Of a stretch of 64,000 nucleotides of DNA, positions 52,946-60,044 are shown piece by piece (position 1 is the stretch's first letter; each line of letters opens with the position of its first letter). The stretch is taken from positions 186,001 to 250,000 of the forward strand of contig CAWFME010000004.1 of NCBI GenBank assembly GCA_963816955.1. Reading direction: 5' to 3'. Both the position numbers and the translations under genes were made by a program. The stretch is from DATFQI01 sp963816955 (GTDB lineage: Bacteria; Actinomycetota; Thermoleophilia; Solirubrobacterales; Solirubrobacteraceae). The notes beneath the pieces are model-generated. The model was not told the origin of the DNA. It searched no databases and was given only the letters and a program-made list of their open reading frames with translations.

Positions 52946-54448
52946 CCCGCGGGGCTTCTTCCTACGCGGCTTGAGCACCTCGACGTCCCCGCTGGTGGCG
53001 GCCGTGTTGCCCGCGAGGTCGCGCACGCTCAGCGTGACCGTGTACGTCCCGGCCCGTCGCGGCACCTGCCAGCCGAGCGTGTGCGCCCCGCGCGAGAGCG
53101 TCCCGACGAAGCGCGTGTGCACGAGCTTCTCGCCGCGCGTGATCCGCAGCGTCGTGCCCGAGATCTTGTCGAGCGCCATCTTGATCCGGCCGTAGGCGCC
53201 GCCGCGCAGCCGCCGCGAGCGCAGCTCGACTTCGGGGTCGATCGTCAGGTAGGTCGTGAAGTGGTCCTCGGCGCCGCAGTAGACCGCGCTCTGCGTGCGG
53301 TTGCAGAGCGACTCCAGGAAGTCGCGCAGCAGCGTGTGGTAGCCGAGGTCGGACTCGTGCGTGACCGTCCCGCGCGAGTACAGCGACCACGCGCCGGTGT
53401 CGTAGGTCGGGACCTCCTGGCGGGCGCGCGCCTCGCCCGTGGCGAACAGCGCCTTCGCCCGGTCGTCGGCGGCGATCCGGCCGTAGTCGTGGAGCCCCAC
53501 GAGCGACTGGATGAAGCCGTTGAGGATCCGCAGGCCCGGCTCGAAGGAGTACTGCGCGTAATGGGTGCCGGCGCCGGCGGGCACGCGCACGCCCTCGGGC
53601 GCGGCGCGCTCGAACAGGTTCAGCCCGCGCGCGGTGACGGGGAAGACCTCGTCCTGGCGGCGCAGCCGCTGCGCCGCGCGCGAGAGCGCCTGCAGTGCGG
53701 TGCCCTGCGCGAGGCTGGAGACCCACGGAGCCTTGCCGGCGCGGTAGGGGAAGTAGTACTCCCAGGCGAGGCCGCCGGCGCGCTCGGCGGCGAGCGGCAG
53801 CAGCTCGTCGACGGCCTGGCCGAGCGCCGTGGTCTGCCGCGAGGCCCAGAGCGCGTTGACCTTGCCGAACGTGCCGAGCACCTGGATCTGGAGGCCGGCG
53901 CCGGGGTAGTACTGCCAGACGATCTGGGAGCCGTCGAAGCCGACGCGGCGGCCCGCGCTCAGCAGCGGCCCCTTCGTCCACCACTCGCGGTTGCGCTGCA
54001 GCGTCAGGAACATCGGCGCCAGGCGCGACGCGGAGAGCTGCCGCCGCGCCGCGACGTCCTCGAGCGTCTTGACGACCGCGCCGAGCTCGAGCTTGCGGCG
54101 GCCGCTGAGCCGCCTGACCGTGCGCTTGGCGTCGTCGTAGGCGCCGCGGCGCTCGGCGTAGGTCGCGTCGTCGATCGCGCCGGCGGCGCGCAGCCGCTTG
54201 AGCTCGCCGGGCACCGTGCGGCGCCTGGCCGAGAGCGTGGCAACGGCCTTCGAGCGCCCCTGGTCAGCAGCCGAACGCACCGGAGGGAACGTCTCGGCGG
54301 GCGCCAGGGAGTGGCGGTGGCGGACGACGCTGCCGTCCTCGCGCATGACGAGGACGGGTGCGGCGGCCGCAGGCACGGCGGTGCAGAGCGTGCACGCGAG
54401 GGCAACGAAGGCAAACAGAACGAAAACGAAAACGGGCCTAAAGGGCAT
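52943..54448 (-). CDS. Secreted D-glucuronyl C5-epimerase domain protein
   Basis: A 501-residue protein. Signal peptide FVFVLFAFVALACTLCTAVP; a helical region to about residue 165; then the C5-epimerase C-terminal domain, with YYFPYRAGKAPWVSSLAQGT, HYAQYSFEPGLRILNGFIQS, LVGLHDYGRIA and TYDTGAWSLYSRGTVTHESD; and at the end an Ig-like FlgD-type domain (AGTYTVTLSVRDLAGNTAAT). Such domains convert glucuronic to iduronic acid in heparan-type chains. Bacterial members are little studied, so a bacterial exopolysaccharide substrate is an inference. TAGCAT ends 7 bases before the ATG, part of a promoter shared with the divergent lipoprotein gene. Confidence 0.8.
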   Translation of the reverse strand: MPFRPVFVFVLFAFVALACTLCTAVPAAAAPVLVMREDGSVVRHRHSLAPAETFPPVRSAADQGRSKAVATLSARRRTVPGELKRLRAAGAIDDATYAERRGAYDDAKRTVRRLSGRRKLELGAVVKTLEDVAARRQLSASRLAPMFLTLQRNREWWTKGPLLSAGRRVGFDGSQIVWQYYPGAGLQIQVLGTFGKVNALWASRQTTALGQAVDELLPLAAERAGGLAWEYYFPYRAGKAPWVSSLAQGTALQALSRAAQRLRRQDEVFPVTARGLNLFERAAPEGVRVPAGAGTHYAQYSFEPGLRILNGFIQSLVGLHDYGRIAADDRAKALFATGEARARQEVPTYDTGAWSLYSRGTVTHESDLGYHTLLRDFLESLCNRTQSAVYCGAEDHFTTYLTIDPEVELRSRRLRGGAYGRIKMALDKISGTTLRITRGEKLVHTRFVGTLSRGAHTLGWQVPRRAGTYTVTLSVRDLAGNTAATSGDVEVLKPRRKKPRG

Positions 54449-54455
54449 TTCTCCA

Positions 54456-54465
54456 ATGCTAGGCT
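54456..54465. promoter_or_regulatory. Second bidirectional -10 element
   Basis: ATGCTAGGCT gives TAGGCT on the plus strand (54460-54465, 10 bases before ATG 54476) and TAGCAT on the minus strand (54461-54456, 7 bases before ATG 54448). The two hexamers share the TA at 54460-54461. Confidence 0.6.
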
Positions 54466-54475
54466 CGCCGATCCC

Positions 54476-55564
54476 ATGAACTTGCGTCCTCGCCTGCTCC
54501 TCCTCGCCCTCCTCGCCGTTCTCGCAGCGCTCGTCGCCGGGTGCGGCGGCGGTGACGGAGACGGCGCGTCCGCCGACGAGGACTCGAGCGTCGACCAGGT
54601 CCTCGAGGACACGTTCTCGGGCAAGAAGAAGGTCGACTCCGGCAAGCTCGACCTGTCGCTGAAGATCGACGTCCAGGACGGCAGCTCGCAGGTCCAGGGG
54701 CCGATCTCGCTGAGCCTCAAGGGCCCGTTCCAGACGCAGGGCAAGGGCAAGCTGCCGCAGTTCGACATCGCCGCCGCGTTCGAGGGCGGCGGCCAGAACT
54801 TCACGGCCGGCCTGACCTCGACGGGCGACAAGGCCTTCGTGAACTTCCAGGAGACCGACTACGCGGTCTCCGACCAGGTCTTCCAGCAGTTCAGGGCCGG
54901 CTACGAGCAGGCCCAGAAGCAGAGCGCCGAGAAGAACGACCAGCAGTCGCTGGCGACGCTGGGCATCGACCCGCGCCGCTGGCTGACCGACGCCAAGAAC
55001 GCCGGCGAGGCCAAGGTCGGCGACACGGACACGATCAAGATCTCCGGCGGCGTCGACGTCGCCAAGCTGCTCGAGGACGTCAACCGGGCGCTCGAGAAGG
55101 CCCGCAGCCTCGGCGTGGAGGGCTCCGACTCGCTGCCAGAGCAGCTCACGGAGGAGCAGAAGAAGCAGGCCGCGGACGCGATCAAGGACCTGTCGGTGGA
55201 CATCTACACGGGTAAGGACGACACGACGCTGCGGCGGATGGTCGTCGACATGGCCGTGGACGCCGAGGACGGCGGCCAGAAGACCGCCGGCACGCTCACG
55301 CTGGACTTCCAGCTGCTCGACCTCAACGAGGACCAGTCGATCGAGGCGCCCTCGGACGCGAAGCCGTTCGACCAGCTGCTGGGCCAGCTCGGCGGGCTCG
55401 GGCTCGGCGGCGGCGGCGCAGGCAGCTCGGGTTCGGGCTCCGGCTCCGGCAGCTCGGGCGCCGGCGCCTCCGCGGAGGACCTCAAGAAGTACTCGGACTG
55501 CGTGACCGAGGCCGGCTCCGACACGGCGAAGGCGCAGAAGTGCGCCGAGCTGCTCTCACCGTAA
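54476..55564 (+). CDS. LppX/LprG-like lipoprotein
   Basis: A 362-residue lipoprotein. The signal ends LAALVAGCGGGDGDG with the lipidated cysteine. The mature part has alternating strands and helices like LppX/LprG or LolA-type lipid carriers (SGKLDLSLKIDVQDGSSQVQ, AFVNFQETDYAVSDQVFQQF, IKISGGVDVAKLLEDVNRAL), then a Gly/Ser-rich linker and a small C-terminal domain with two cysteines (YSDCVTEAGS, AQKCAELL). LprG-type proteins carry lipids across the periplasm. The ATG is supported by the TAGGCT element. Confidence 0.72.
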   Translation: MNLRPRLLLLALLAVLAALVAGCGGGDGDGASADEDSSVDQVLEDTFSGKKKVDSGKLDLSLKIDVQDGSSQVQGPISLSLKGPFQTQGKGKLPQFDIAAAFEGGGQNFTAGLTSTGDKAFVNFQETDYAVSDQVFQQFRAGYEQAQKQSAEKNDQQSLATLGIDPRRWLTDAKNAGEAKVGDTDTIKISGGVDVAKLLEDVNRALEKARSLGVEGSDSLPEQLTEEQKKQAADAIKDLSVDIYTGKDDTTLRRMVVDMAVDAEDGGQKTAGTLTLDFQLLDLNEDQSIEAPSDAKPFDQLLGQLGGLGLGGGGAGSSGSGSGSGSSGAGASAEDLKKYSDCVTEAGSDTAKAQKCAELLSP

Positions 55565-55587
55565 GCTCATCCTCTTGCCACGGGCCG

Positions 55588-55593
55588 TAAGCT
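55588..55593 (+). promoter_or_regulatory. -10 element for CaX exchanger, leaderless-type
   Basis: TAAGCT ends 7 bases before the GTG at 55601. The same CCGTAAGCTC sequence occurs 26 bases upstream over the stop codon of the previous gene (about 55560). Confidence 0.5.
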
Positions 55594-55600
55594 CGGCGCC

Positions 55601-56734
55601 GTGACCCAGCCTGAGGAGCGCTTCAACCTGCGCCGGTTCCTGCTGTCGGGATCCGGCTGGCCGTATCTGCTCGTCCCGTTCATCCCGATCGCGGTCGTGC
55701 TCGAGCTCACGCACGCGAGCGCGTCGGTGATCTTCGGCGCCTCCGCGCTCGGCGTCATCCCGACCGCCGCGCTGATGGGTCGCGCGACGGAGGAGCTGGC
55801 CGCGCGCTCCGGGCCGGGCATCGGCGGCTTCCTCAACGTGACGTTCGGCAACGCGCCCGAGCTGATCATCGCCTTCTTCGCGCTGCGCGAGGGCCTGCTG
55901 GAGGTCGTCAAGGCCTCGCTGGTCGGCTCGATCCTCGGCAACATCCTGCTCGTCATGGGCGCCGCGATGCTGGTCGGCGGACTCAAGCGCGAGCGCCAGA
56001 CGTTCGATCGCACCGCGGCCGGCGTGCAGTCGCTGATGCTGCTGCTCGCCTGCGTCGCGCTGATCATGCCCGCGATCTTCGAGCTCGTGATCGGAGGCGG
56101 GCTGCCGAGCCCGACCGACGAGGCCGAGCAGTTCCCCTCCGACCTCGAGAAGATGTCGTTCGGCGTCGCCATCGTGCTGCTGGCCACCTACGTGGCCGGC
56201 CTGATCTTCTCGCTGCGCACGCACAAGGACCTGTTCAATCCCGCGCACGCCGAGGAGGACCATGTCGGCGAGCACTGGTCCGTCAAGAAGTCCGTGATCG
56301 CGCTGGCGATCGCCGGCGTGGCCGTCGGCGTGATGTCGGAGATCCTCGTCGGCTCGATCAGCGAGGCGTCCGAGTCGATCGGCCTGTCGCCGTTCTTCGT
56401 CGGCGTCATCGTCGTGGCGATCGTCGGCAACGCCGCCGAGCACTGGGTGGCGATCTACTTCGCCGCGCGCGACAAGATGGACCTGGCGGTCAACATCGCG
56501 ATCGGCTCGAGCGCGCAGATCGCGCTGTTCGCCGCTCCCCTGCTGGTGCTCCTGTCGTTCGTGGTCGGCCCATTCCCGATGGCGCTCGTCTTCAACGGGC
56601 TCGAGCTCGGGGCGATCGTGCTCGCGATCCTGATCGCCAACCAGGTCACCCAGGAGGGCGAGTCGACCTGGTTCGAGGGCCTCCAGCTGCTAGCGGTGTA
56701 TGTGGTGCTCGCGCTGGTCTTCTTCTACGCCTGA
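55601..56734 (+). CDS. Calcium/cation:proton antiporter (CaX type)
   Basis: A 377-residue membrane protein with about 11 helices. It has the two alpha repeats of the cation exchanger superfamily: GGFLNVTFGNAPELIIAFFA and VVAIVGNAAEHWVAIYFAA, where the GNAPE and GNAAE glutamates bind the ion. An acidic loop (SPTDEAEQFPSDLEK) and DKMDLAVNIAIGSSAQIALF complete the pattern. It exports calcium, or manganese, in exchange for protons. Its stop overlaps the TerC start (TGATG), so the two are co-expressed. Confidence 0.9.
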   Translation: MTQPEERFNLRRFLLSGSGWPYLLVPFIPIAVVLELTHASASVIFGASALGVIPTAALMGRATEELAARSGPGIGGFLNVTFGNAPELIIAFFALREGLLEVVKASLVGSILGNILLVMGAAMLVGGLKRERQTFDRTAAGVQSLMLLLACVALIMPAIFELVIGGGLPSPTDEAEQFPSDLEKMSFGVAIVLLATYVAGLIFSLRTHKDLFNPAHAEEDHVGEHWSVKKSVIALAIAGVAVGVMSEILVGSISEASESIGLSPFFVGVIVVAIVGNAAEHWVAIYFAARDKMDLAVNIAIGSSAQIALFAAPLLVLLSFVVGPFPMALVFNGLELGAIVLAILIANQVTQEGESTWFEGLQLLAVYVVLALVFFYA

Positions 56735-57774
56735 TGCTCGTCTTCGCGTTCTTCAACGGCCCGCTGCCGTGGGTGATCCTGGCCGCGGTCACGATCGCGT
56801 GCCTGTGGATCGACCTGCACTTCTTCGCGCGCGGGCGCGAGCCGCGGTTCCGCGAGGGCGTGATCTGGAGCATCGGCTGGCTGGTCTTCTCGCTGCTCGT
56901 GGCGGTCGTGGTGCTGGTGCTCTCCGACGCCGACGACGCGATCACCTACACGACCGTCTACTTCATCGAGCGCTCGCTCTCGCTCGACAACCTGTTCGTC
57001 TTCCTTCTGCTGTTCTCGTACTTCGGGACCCCGGAGCAGTATCGGGCGCGGCTGCTGTTCTGGGGCATCGCCGCCGCGCTCGTGCTGCGCGGCCTGGCGA
57101 TCCTCGGCGGCGTCGCCCTGATCGAGCAGTTCCACTTCGTCATCTACGTGCTCGGCGTGCTGCTGCTGGTGCTCGCCTACCGGATCCTGCAGGGCGTCGA
57201 CGAGAGCGTCGACCCGGACAAGAACTTCATCGTGCGGCTCGTGCGCCGGTTCTTCCCCGTCACGCCCGACGACGAGGGAGGCCACTGGTTCCGGACGATC
57301 GACGGGACGAAGCACGTCACGCCGATCTTCCTCTGCCTGGCGGCGATCGTGGCGGCCGACATCGCGTTCGCTGTCGACTCGATCCCGGCCGCGTTCGCGA
57401 TCACGCGCGACTCGGTGCTGATCTGGATGGGCAACGTGTTCGCGCTGCTCGGCCTGCGCGCGCTGTTCGTGCTCGTGGAGGGAATGATCCGCCGCTTCCG
57501 CTATCTCGACGAGACCATCGCCATCGTGCTCGCGCTGGTCGCCGTGAAGCTGCTGATCGAGGACATCTACAAGATCGGCCCGGTCGGCTCGCTGCTGATC
57601 GTGGCGGCGGCGTTCGCGGTCGGCATCACGGCGTCGGTGATCGCCGACCGGCGCGACCCGCAGGCCGACGCGAAGCGCGAGGAGCGCGGTCAGCGCACCT
57701 CGCGCAAGGCGGACGACCCGGGGTCAGGCGGCGAGGCGGAGCCGGCCGAGCCCGAGGCGGCGCGGCGCGACTGA
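56734..57774 (+). CDS. TerC-family membrane protein (Alx-like)
   Basis: A 346-residue protein with about nine helices. Family motifs: VYFIERSLSLDNLFVFLLLF with the conserved Asn-Asp pair, DIAFAVDSIPAAFAITRDS, and GLRALFVLVEGMIRRFRYL. TerC/Alx proteins move manganese and possibly other metals out of the cytoplasm to feed exported metalloenzymes. A tail of about 50 charged residues follows the last helix. It is translationally coupled to a cation/proton exchanger, which supports a metal role. Its last 51 bases overlap a small convergent gene. Confidence 0.88.
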   Translation: MLVFAFFNGPLPWVILAAVTIACLWIDLHFFARGREPRFREGVIWSIGWLVFSLLVAVVVLVLSDADDAITYTTVYFIERSLSLDNLFVFLLLFSYFGTPEQYRARLLFWGIAAALVLRGLAILGGVALIEQFHFVIYVLGVLLLVLAYRILQGVDESVDPDKNFIVRLVRRFFPVTPDDEGGHWFRTIDGTKHVTPIFLCLAAIVAADIAFAVDSIPAAFAITRDSVLIWMGNVFALLGLRALFVLVEGMIRRFRYLDETIAIVLALVAVKLLIEDIYKIGPVGSLLIVAAAFAVGITASVIADRRDPQADAKREERGQRTSRKADDPGSGGEAEPAEPEAARRD

Positions 57775-58011
57775 GCGCTCCTGGCGCGCGCGCACGCGCA
57801 GCAGGTCGACGACGTTCGCCGTCGGGGTGAACGGGTCGGCGACGGTGCGGCCGTCGTCGAGCGACATCGCCGCGACCGGGCGGTCGCCGGCGAAGGCCAG
57901 CAGCACGGAGCCCGTCAGGCGCTCGGCCTCGTCGAGCTCGGAGAGGTACGCGACGGCCCCGGAGTCGGCAGCCGTGGCGTGGCGGAGGGAGAGGGAGACT
58001 GGGGAGGTCAT
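57724..58011 (-). CDS. Small protein of unknown function, GNAT-like fragment
   Basis: A 95-residue protein with SLSLRHATAADSGAVAYLSE, GSVLLAFAGDRPVAAMSLDD and GRTVADPFTPTANVVDLLRV. The strand order resembles the middle of a GNAT domain without its acyl-CoA loop; this lineage has many such short proteins, which may be degenerate enzymes or regulators. The ATG at 58011 is preceded on the minus strand by GACACT with a 7-base gap, as at 2710. It overlaps the end of terC and is divergent from the LysR gene. Confidence 0.55.
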   Translation of the reverse strand: MTSPVSLSLRHATAADSGAVAYLSELDEAERLTGSVLLAFAGDRPVAAMSLDDGRTVADPFTPTANVVDLLRVRARQERSVAPRRLGLGRLRLAA

Positions 58012-58070
58012 GGGAACAGTGTCGGACCGGACGACCTTCAGGTCCAGCGACATTTCCTGCACGCAACTTG

Positions 58071-58076
58071 TAAGCT
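58071..58076 (+). promoter_or_regulatory. -10 element for the LysR gene
   Basis: TAAGCT ends 10 bases before the ATG at 58087, giving a leader of only a few bases. No ribosome site is visible. Confidence 0.45.
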
Positions 58077-58086
58077 CCGCTTCACG

Positions 58087-59016
58087 ATGCTGGACGTCCG
58101 AAGGCTCCGGCTCCTGCGCGAGCTCGCCGCCCGCCGCACCGTGACCGCCGTCGCCGAGGCGCTCTCCTACACGCCCTCGGCGGTGTCCCAGCAGCTGGCC
58201 GCGCTCGAGCGCGACGCCGGCGTGCCGCTGATCGAGCGCGTCGGCCGCGGGGTGCAGCTGACGGAGGCCGGCCGCCGGCTGGCCGGGCACGCGGACGCCG
58301 TGATCGCCCGCCTGGAGGCCGCCGAGGCCGACCTGGCGCGCGTGGCCGGCGACGTCGCGGGCCGCGTCCGCGTGGCCTGCTTCCAGACCGGCGCGCACGC
58401 ACTCGTGATCCCCGCGCTGGGCCCGCTCGAGGAGCGCCATCCCGGGCTCGAGTGCGAGCTGGTGCAGGCCGAGGCCGAGAACGCCCTGCCCGCGCTGCGC
58501 CTGGGCGACGTCGACCTCGTCGTCGCCGAGGAGTACGACCACGCGCCGCGCCCGCGCGACCCGGCGCTCGAGCACCGCGAGCTGTGCCGCGACGCGCTCG
58601 TCTTCGCGGTCCCGGTCGGCCATCCCGCGGAGGCCCAGGAGACGATCGCGTTCGCGGACCTGCAGGGCTACGAGTGGGCGGGCGGGGAGACCGGCACCGC
58701 CTGGAACGACATGATCACGCGCGCCTGCCGCTCGATCGGCGGCTACGAGCCCGACATCCGCCACAACGTCGACGACGTGCGGCTGATCCTGTCGCTCGTC
58801 GCCAGCCGCGGCGCGGTCGGGCTGGTGCCCGCGCTCGGGCTGCACAACGAGATCGAGGGGTTCGTGTGGCGCCCGCCGGCCGAGGTGCCGCTGGAGCGCC
58901 GGATCTTCACGGCCGTGCGCCGCGGGACGGCCGACGCACCGGCGCTGCAGGCCGTGCGCGAGGCGCTCGCCGAGCAGGCGGTCGCGCTCGGGCTCGAGAC
59001 GAGCCTGCACCCCTGA
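58087..59016 (+). CDS. LysR-family transcriptional regulator
   Basis: A 309-residue protein. The N-terminal winged helix is LLRELAARRTVTAVAEALS, YTPSAVSQQLAALERDAGVP and GVQLTEAGRRLAGHADAVI; the effector domain follows (ARVRVACFQTGAHALVIPAL-type start, then VVAEEYDHAPRPRDPALEHR and ASRGAVGLVPALG). Members usually activate a nearby divergent gene in response to a small molecule; here the divergent neighbour is the small protein at 57724. The effector is unknown. A large inverted repeat follows its stop. Confidence 0.87.
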   Translation: MLDVRRLRLLRELAARRTVTAVAEALSYTPSAVSQQLAALERDAGVPLIERVGRGVQLTEAGRRLAGHADAVIARLEAAEADLARVAGDVAGRVRVACFQTGAHALVIPALGPLEERHPGLECELVQAEAENALPALRLGDVDLVVAEEYDHAPRPRDPALEHRELCRDALVFAVPVGHPAEAQETIAFADLQGYEWAGGETGTAWNDMITRACRSIGGYEPDIRHNVDDVRLILSLVASRGAVGLVPALGLHNEIEGFVWRPPAEVPLERRIFTAVRRGTADAPALQAVREALAEQAVALGLETSLHP

Positions 59017-59073
59017 TCCGTCGATGATCCGTGTCGGTGCGGCGAGACGCCGCGGGGATCGGCGGATCAGGGG
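59010..59073. terminator. Two-way terminator with nested hairpins
   Basis: CCCCTGATCCG (59010-59020) and CGGATCAGGGG (59063-59073) are an exact 11-bp inverted repeat. Inside lies GCGGCG/CGCCGC (39-44 and 48-53 after 59,000) with a 3-base loop. It sits between convergent genes and covers the LysR stop. Confidence 0.55.
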
Positions 59074-59376
59074 TCAGTAGTCGTCGTCCGGGTCGGGCTC
59101 CAGCTCGTCCTCGTCCTCGACGACCTCGTCGTCCGTGTCGGGCCCGGTGCCGACGCTGCGCGTCTCGAAGGCGGTGATCAGCTCATCGCGCTTGTGCTCG
59201 TCGACCGCCGGCTCGTCGCCGAGCAGGACCCACTCCATGTCGTCGTCCTCGTCCACCAGCCCGGTCTCGATCGCCGTCGAGTCGTCGACCACGATCACGA
59301 CCTCGGTCGTGGGGTTGTAGTAGGTGCCGGGGCGGTTGGAGAGCTCCTCGAGCTCGAAGCGGCGGACGTCTGGCAT
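59074..59376 (-). CDS. Small acidic protein, unknown function
   Basis: A 100-residue protein. The first half is an ordered-looking beta segment (RRFELEELSNRPGTYYNPTT, EVVIVVDDSTAIETGLVDED); the tail is very acidic (TDDEVVEDEDELEPDPDDDY) and probably disordered. No family recognised. The ATG is supported by TAGGCT with a 7-base gap, where TAG is the stop of the upstream gene. Confidence 0.58.
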   Translation of the reverse strand: MPDVRRFELEELSNRPGTYYNPTTEVVIVVDDSTAIETGLVDEDDDMEWVLLGDEPAVDEHKRDELITAFETRSVGTGPDTDDEVVEDEDELEPDPDDDY

Positions 59377-59383
59377 GCGCGGC

Positions 59384-59389
59384 AGCCTA
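59384..59389 (-). promoter_or_regulatory. -10 element formed by a stop codon (TAGGCT, minus strand)
   Basis: The TAG (59387-59389) ends the gene at 59387-59821; the hexamer ends 7 bases before the ATG at 59376. Confidence 0.5.
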
Positions 59390-59821
59390 CCCAGGGAGAT
59401 CGCGGAGCTGACGCGCGATCTCGGCCTCCACGTCGAGTGGTTCCTTGCCCCTCGCGATCCGCCGTGCGTTGCGGGCCTCCACCAGCGTGCGGACCTCCTC
59501 GAGGATCTCGGGATCGGTCGCCGCAGCGGGCCGTGTGAGCTCCTCCAGCTCCTCCTCCACGTCGACGGTCGGGCGGCCCTGCGCGGCGCGCCGCGCGTTG
59601 CGCGCCTCGAGCATCTGGCGGATGTCGTCGTCGCGCTCCGCCGCGCTGACCGGAGCGGCCGATGCGGTGCCGCGCGGGCGCATGTCGCGGTCCTCGCCGA
59701 TCGAGAGCCCGCCGCGGCCGATGTCGTCGTACAGACGCGAGCGGCCGAACAGCGAGATCACCGCGATCACGGCGGCGATCCCGACCACGATGAAGACGAC
59801 GGTGCCGAAGGCCTCCTGCAT
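59387..59821 (-). CDS. Membrane-anchored protein with two SHOCT-like repeats
   Basis: A 144-residue protein with one membrane helix (TVVFIVVGIAAVIAVISLFG), a short linker and two copies of a helical repeat: LEARNARRAAQGRPTVDVEE and VEARNARRIARGKEPLDVEA, each followed by ELEELTRP or EIARQLRD. The pattern, a basic helix, a turn and an acidic helix, resembles SHOCT domains, which often mediate oligomerisation. Function unknown. GACAAT on the minus strand (59830-59835) ends 8 bases before the ATG and overlaps the promoter of the small divergent gene. Confidence 0.58.
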   Translation of the reverse strand: MQEAFGTVVFIVVGIAAVIAVISLFGRSRLYDDIGRGGLSIGEDRDMRPRGTASAAPVSAAERDDDIRQMLEARNARRAAQGRPTVDVEEELEELTRPAAATDPEILEEVRTLVEARNARRIARGKEPLDVEAEIARQLRDLPG

Positions 59822-59839
59822 CCATCAGGATTGTCCCGC

Positions 59840-59977
59840 ATGTGGCGACGACTGCGACGCAGGACCATGGCGCCCCGGCGCCCGGCGCTGTTCCCGGACC
59901 AGTACGCGCTCGCGCTCGTCACCGGGATCGTGCTGCTCGGCTCGATCGCGCTCGTCTTGTGGGCTGTCCTCGGCTGA
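59840..59977 (+). CDS. Small single-pass membrane protein
   Basis: A 45-residue protein: basic start (MWRRLRRRTMAPRRP) and one helix (YALALVTGIVLLGSIALVLW). No family. GATTGT ends 5 bases before the ATG, closer than the usual 6-10, and overlaps the minus-strand promoter element. The call rests on the helix, the basic start and the promoter. Confidence 0.4.
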   Translation: MWRRLRRRTMAPRRPALFPDQYALALVTGIVLLGSIALVLWAVLG

Positions 59978-60000
59978 ACGGGGTACCATTGCGGTAGGCG

Positions 60001-60016
60001 TTGACTGACCAGTCAA
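60001..60016. promoter_or_regulatory. 16-bp palindrome, candidate TetR-family operator
   Basis: TTGACTGACCAGTCAA has 7-bp arms TTGACTG/CAGTCAA around a 2-base centre. It lies 28 bases before the acyl-CoA dehydrogenase start and just after a TACCAT -10 candidate (59984-59989), so a bound repressor would block transcription. Fatty-acid degradation genes in actinobacteria are often controlled by TetR proteins at sites of this form. Confidence 0.55.
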
Positions 60017-60044
60017 TCGCGCACGAACCGAGGAGCCAACCACT

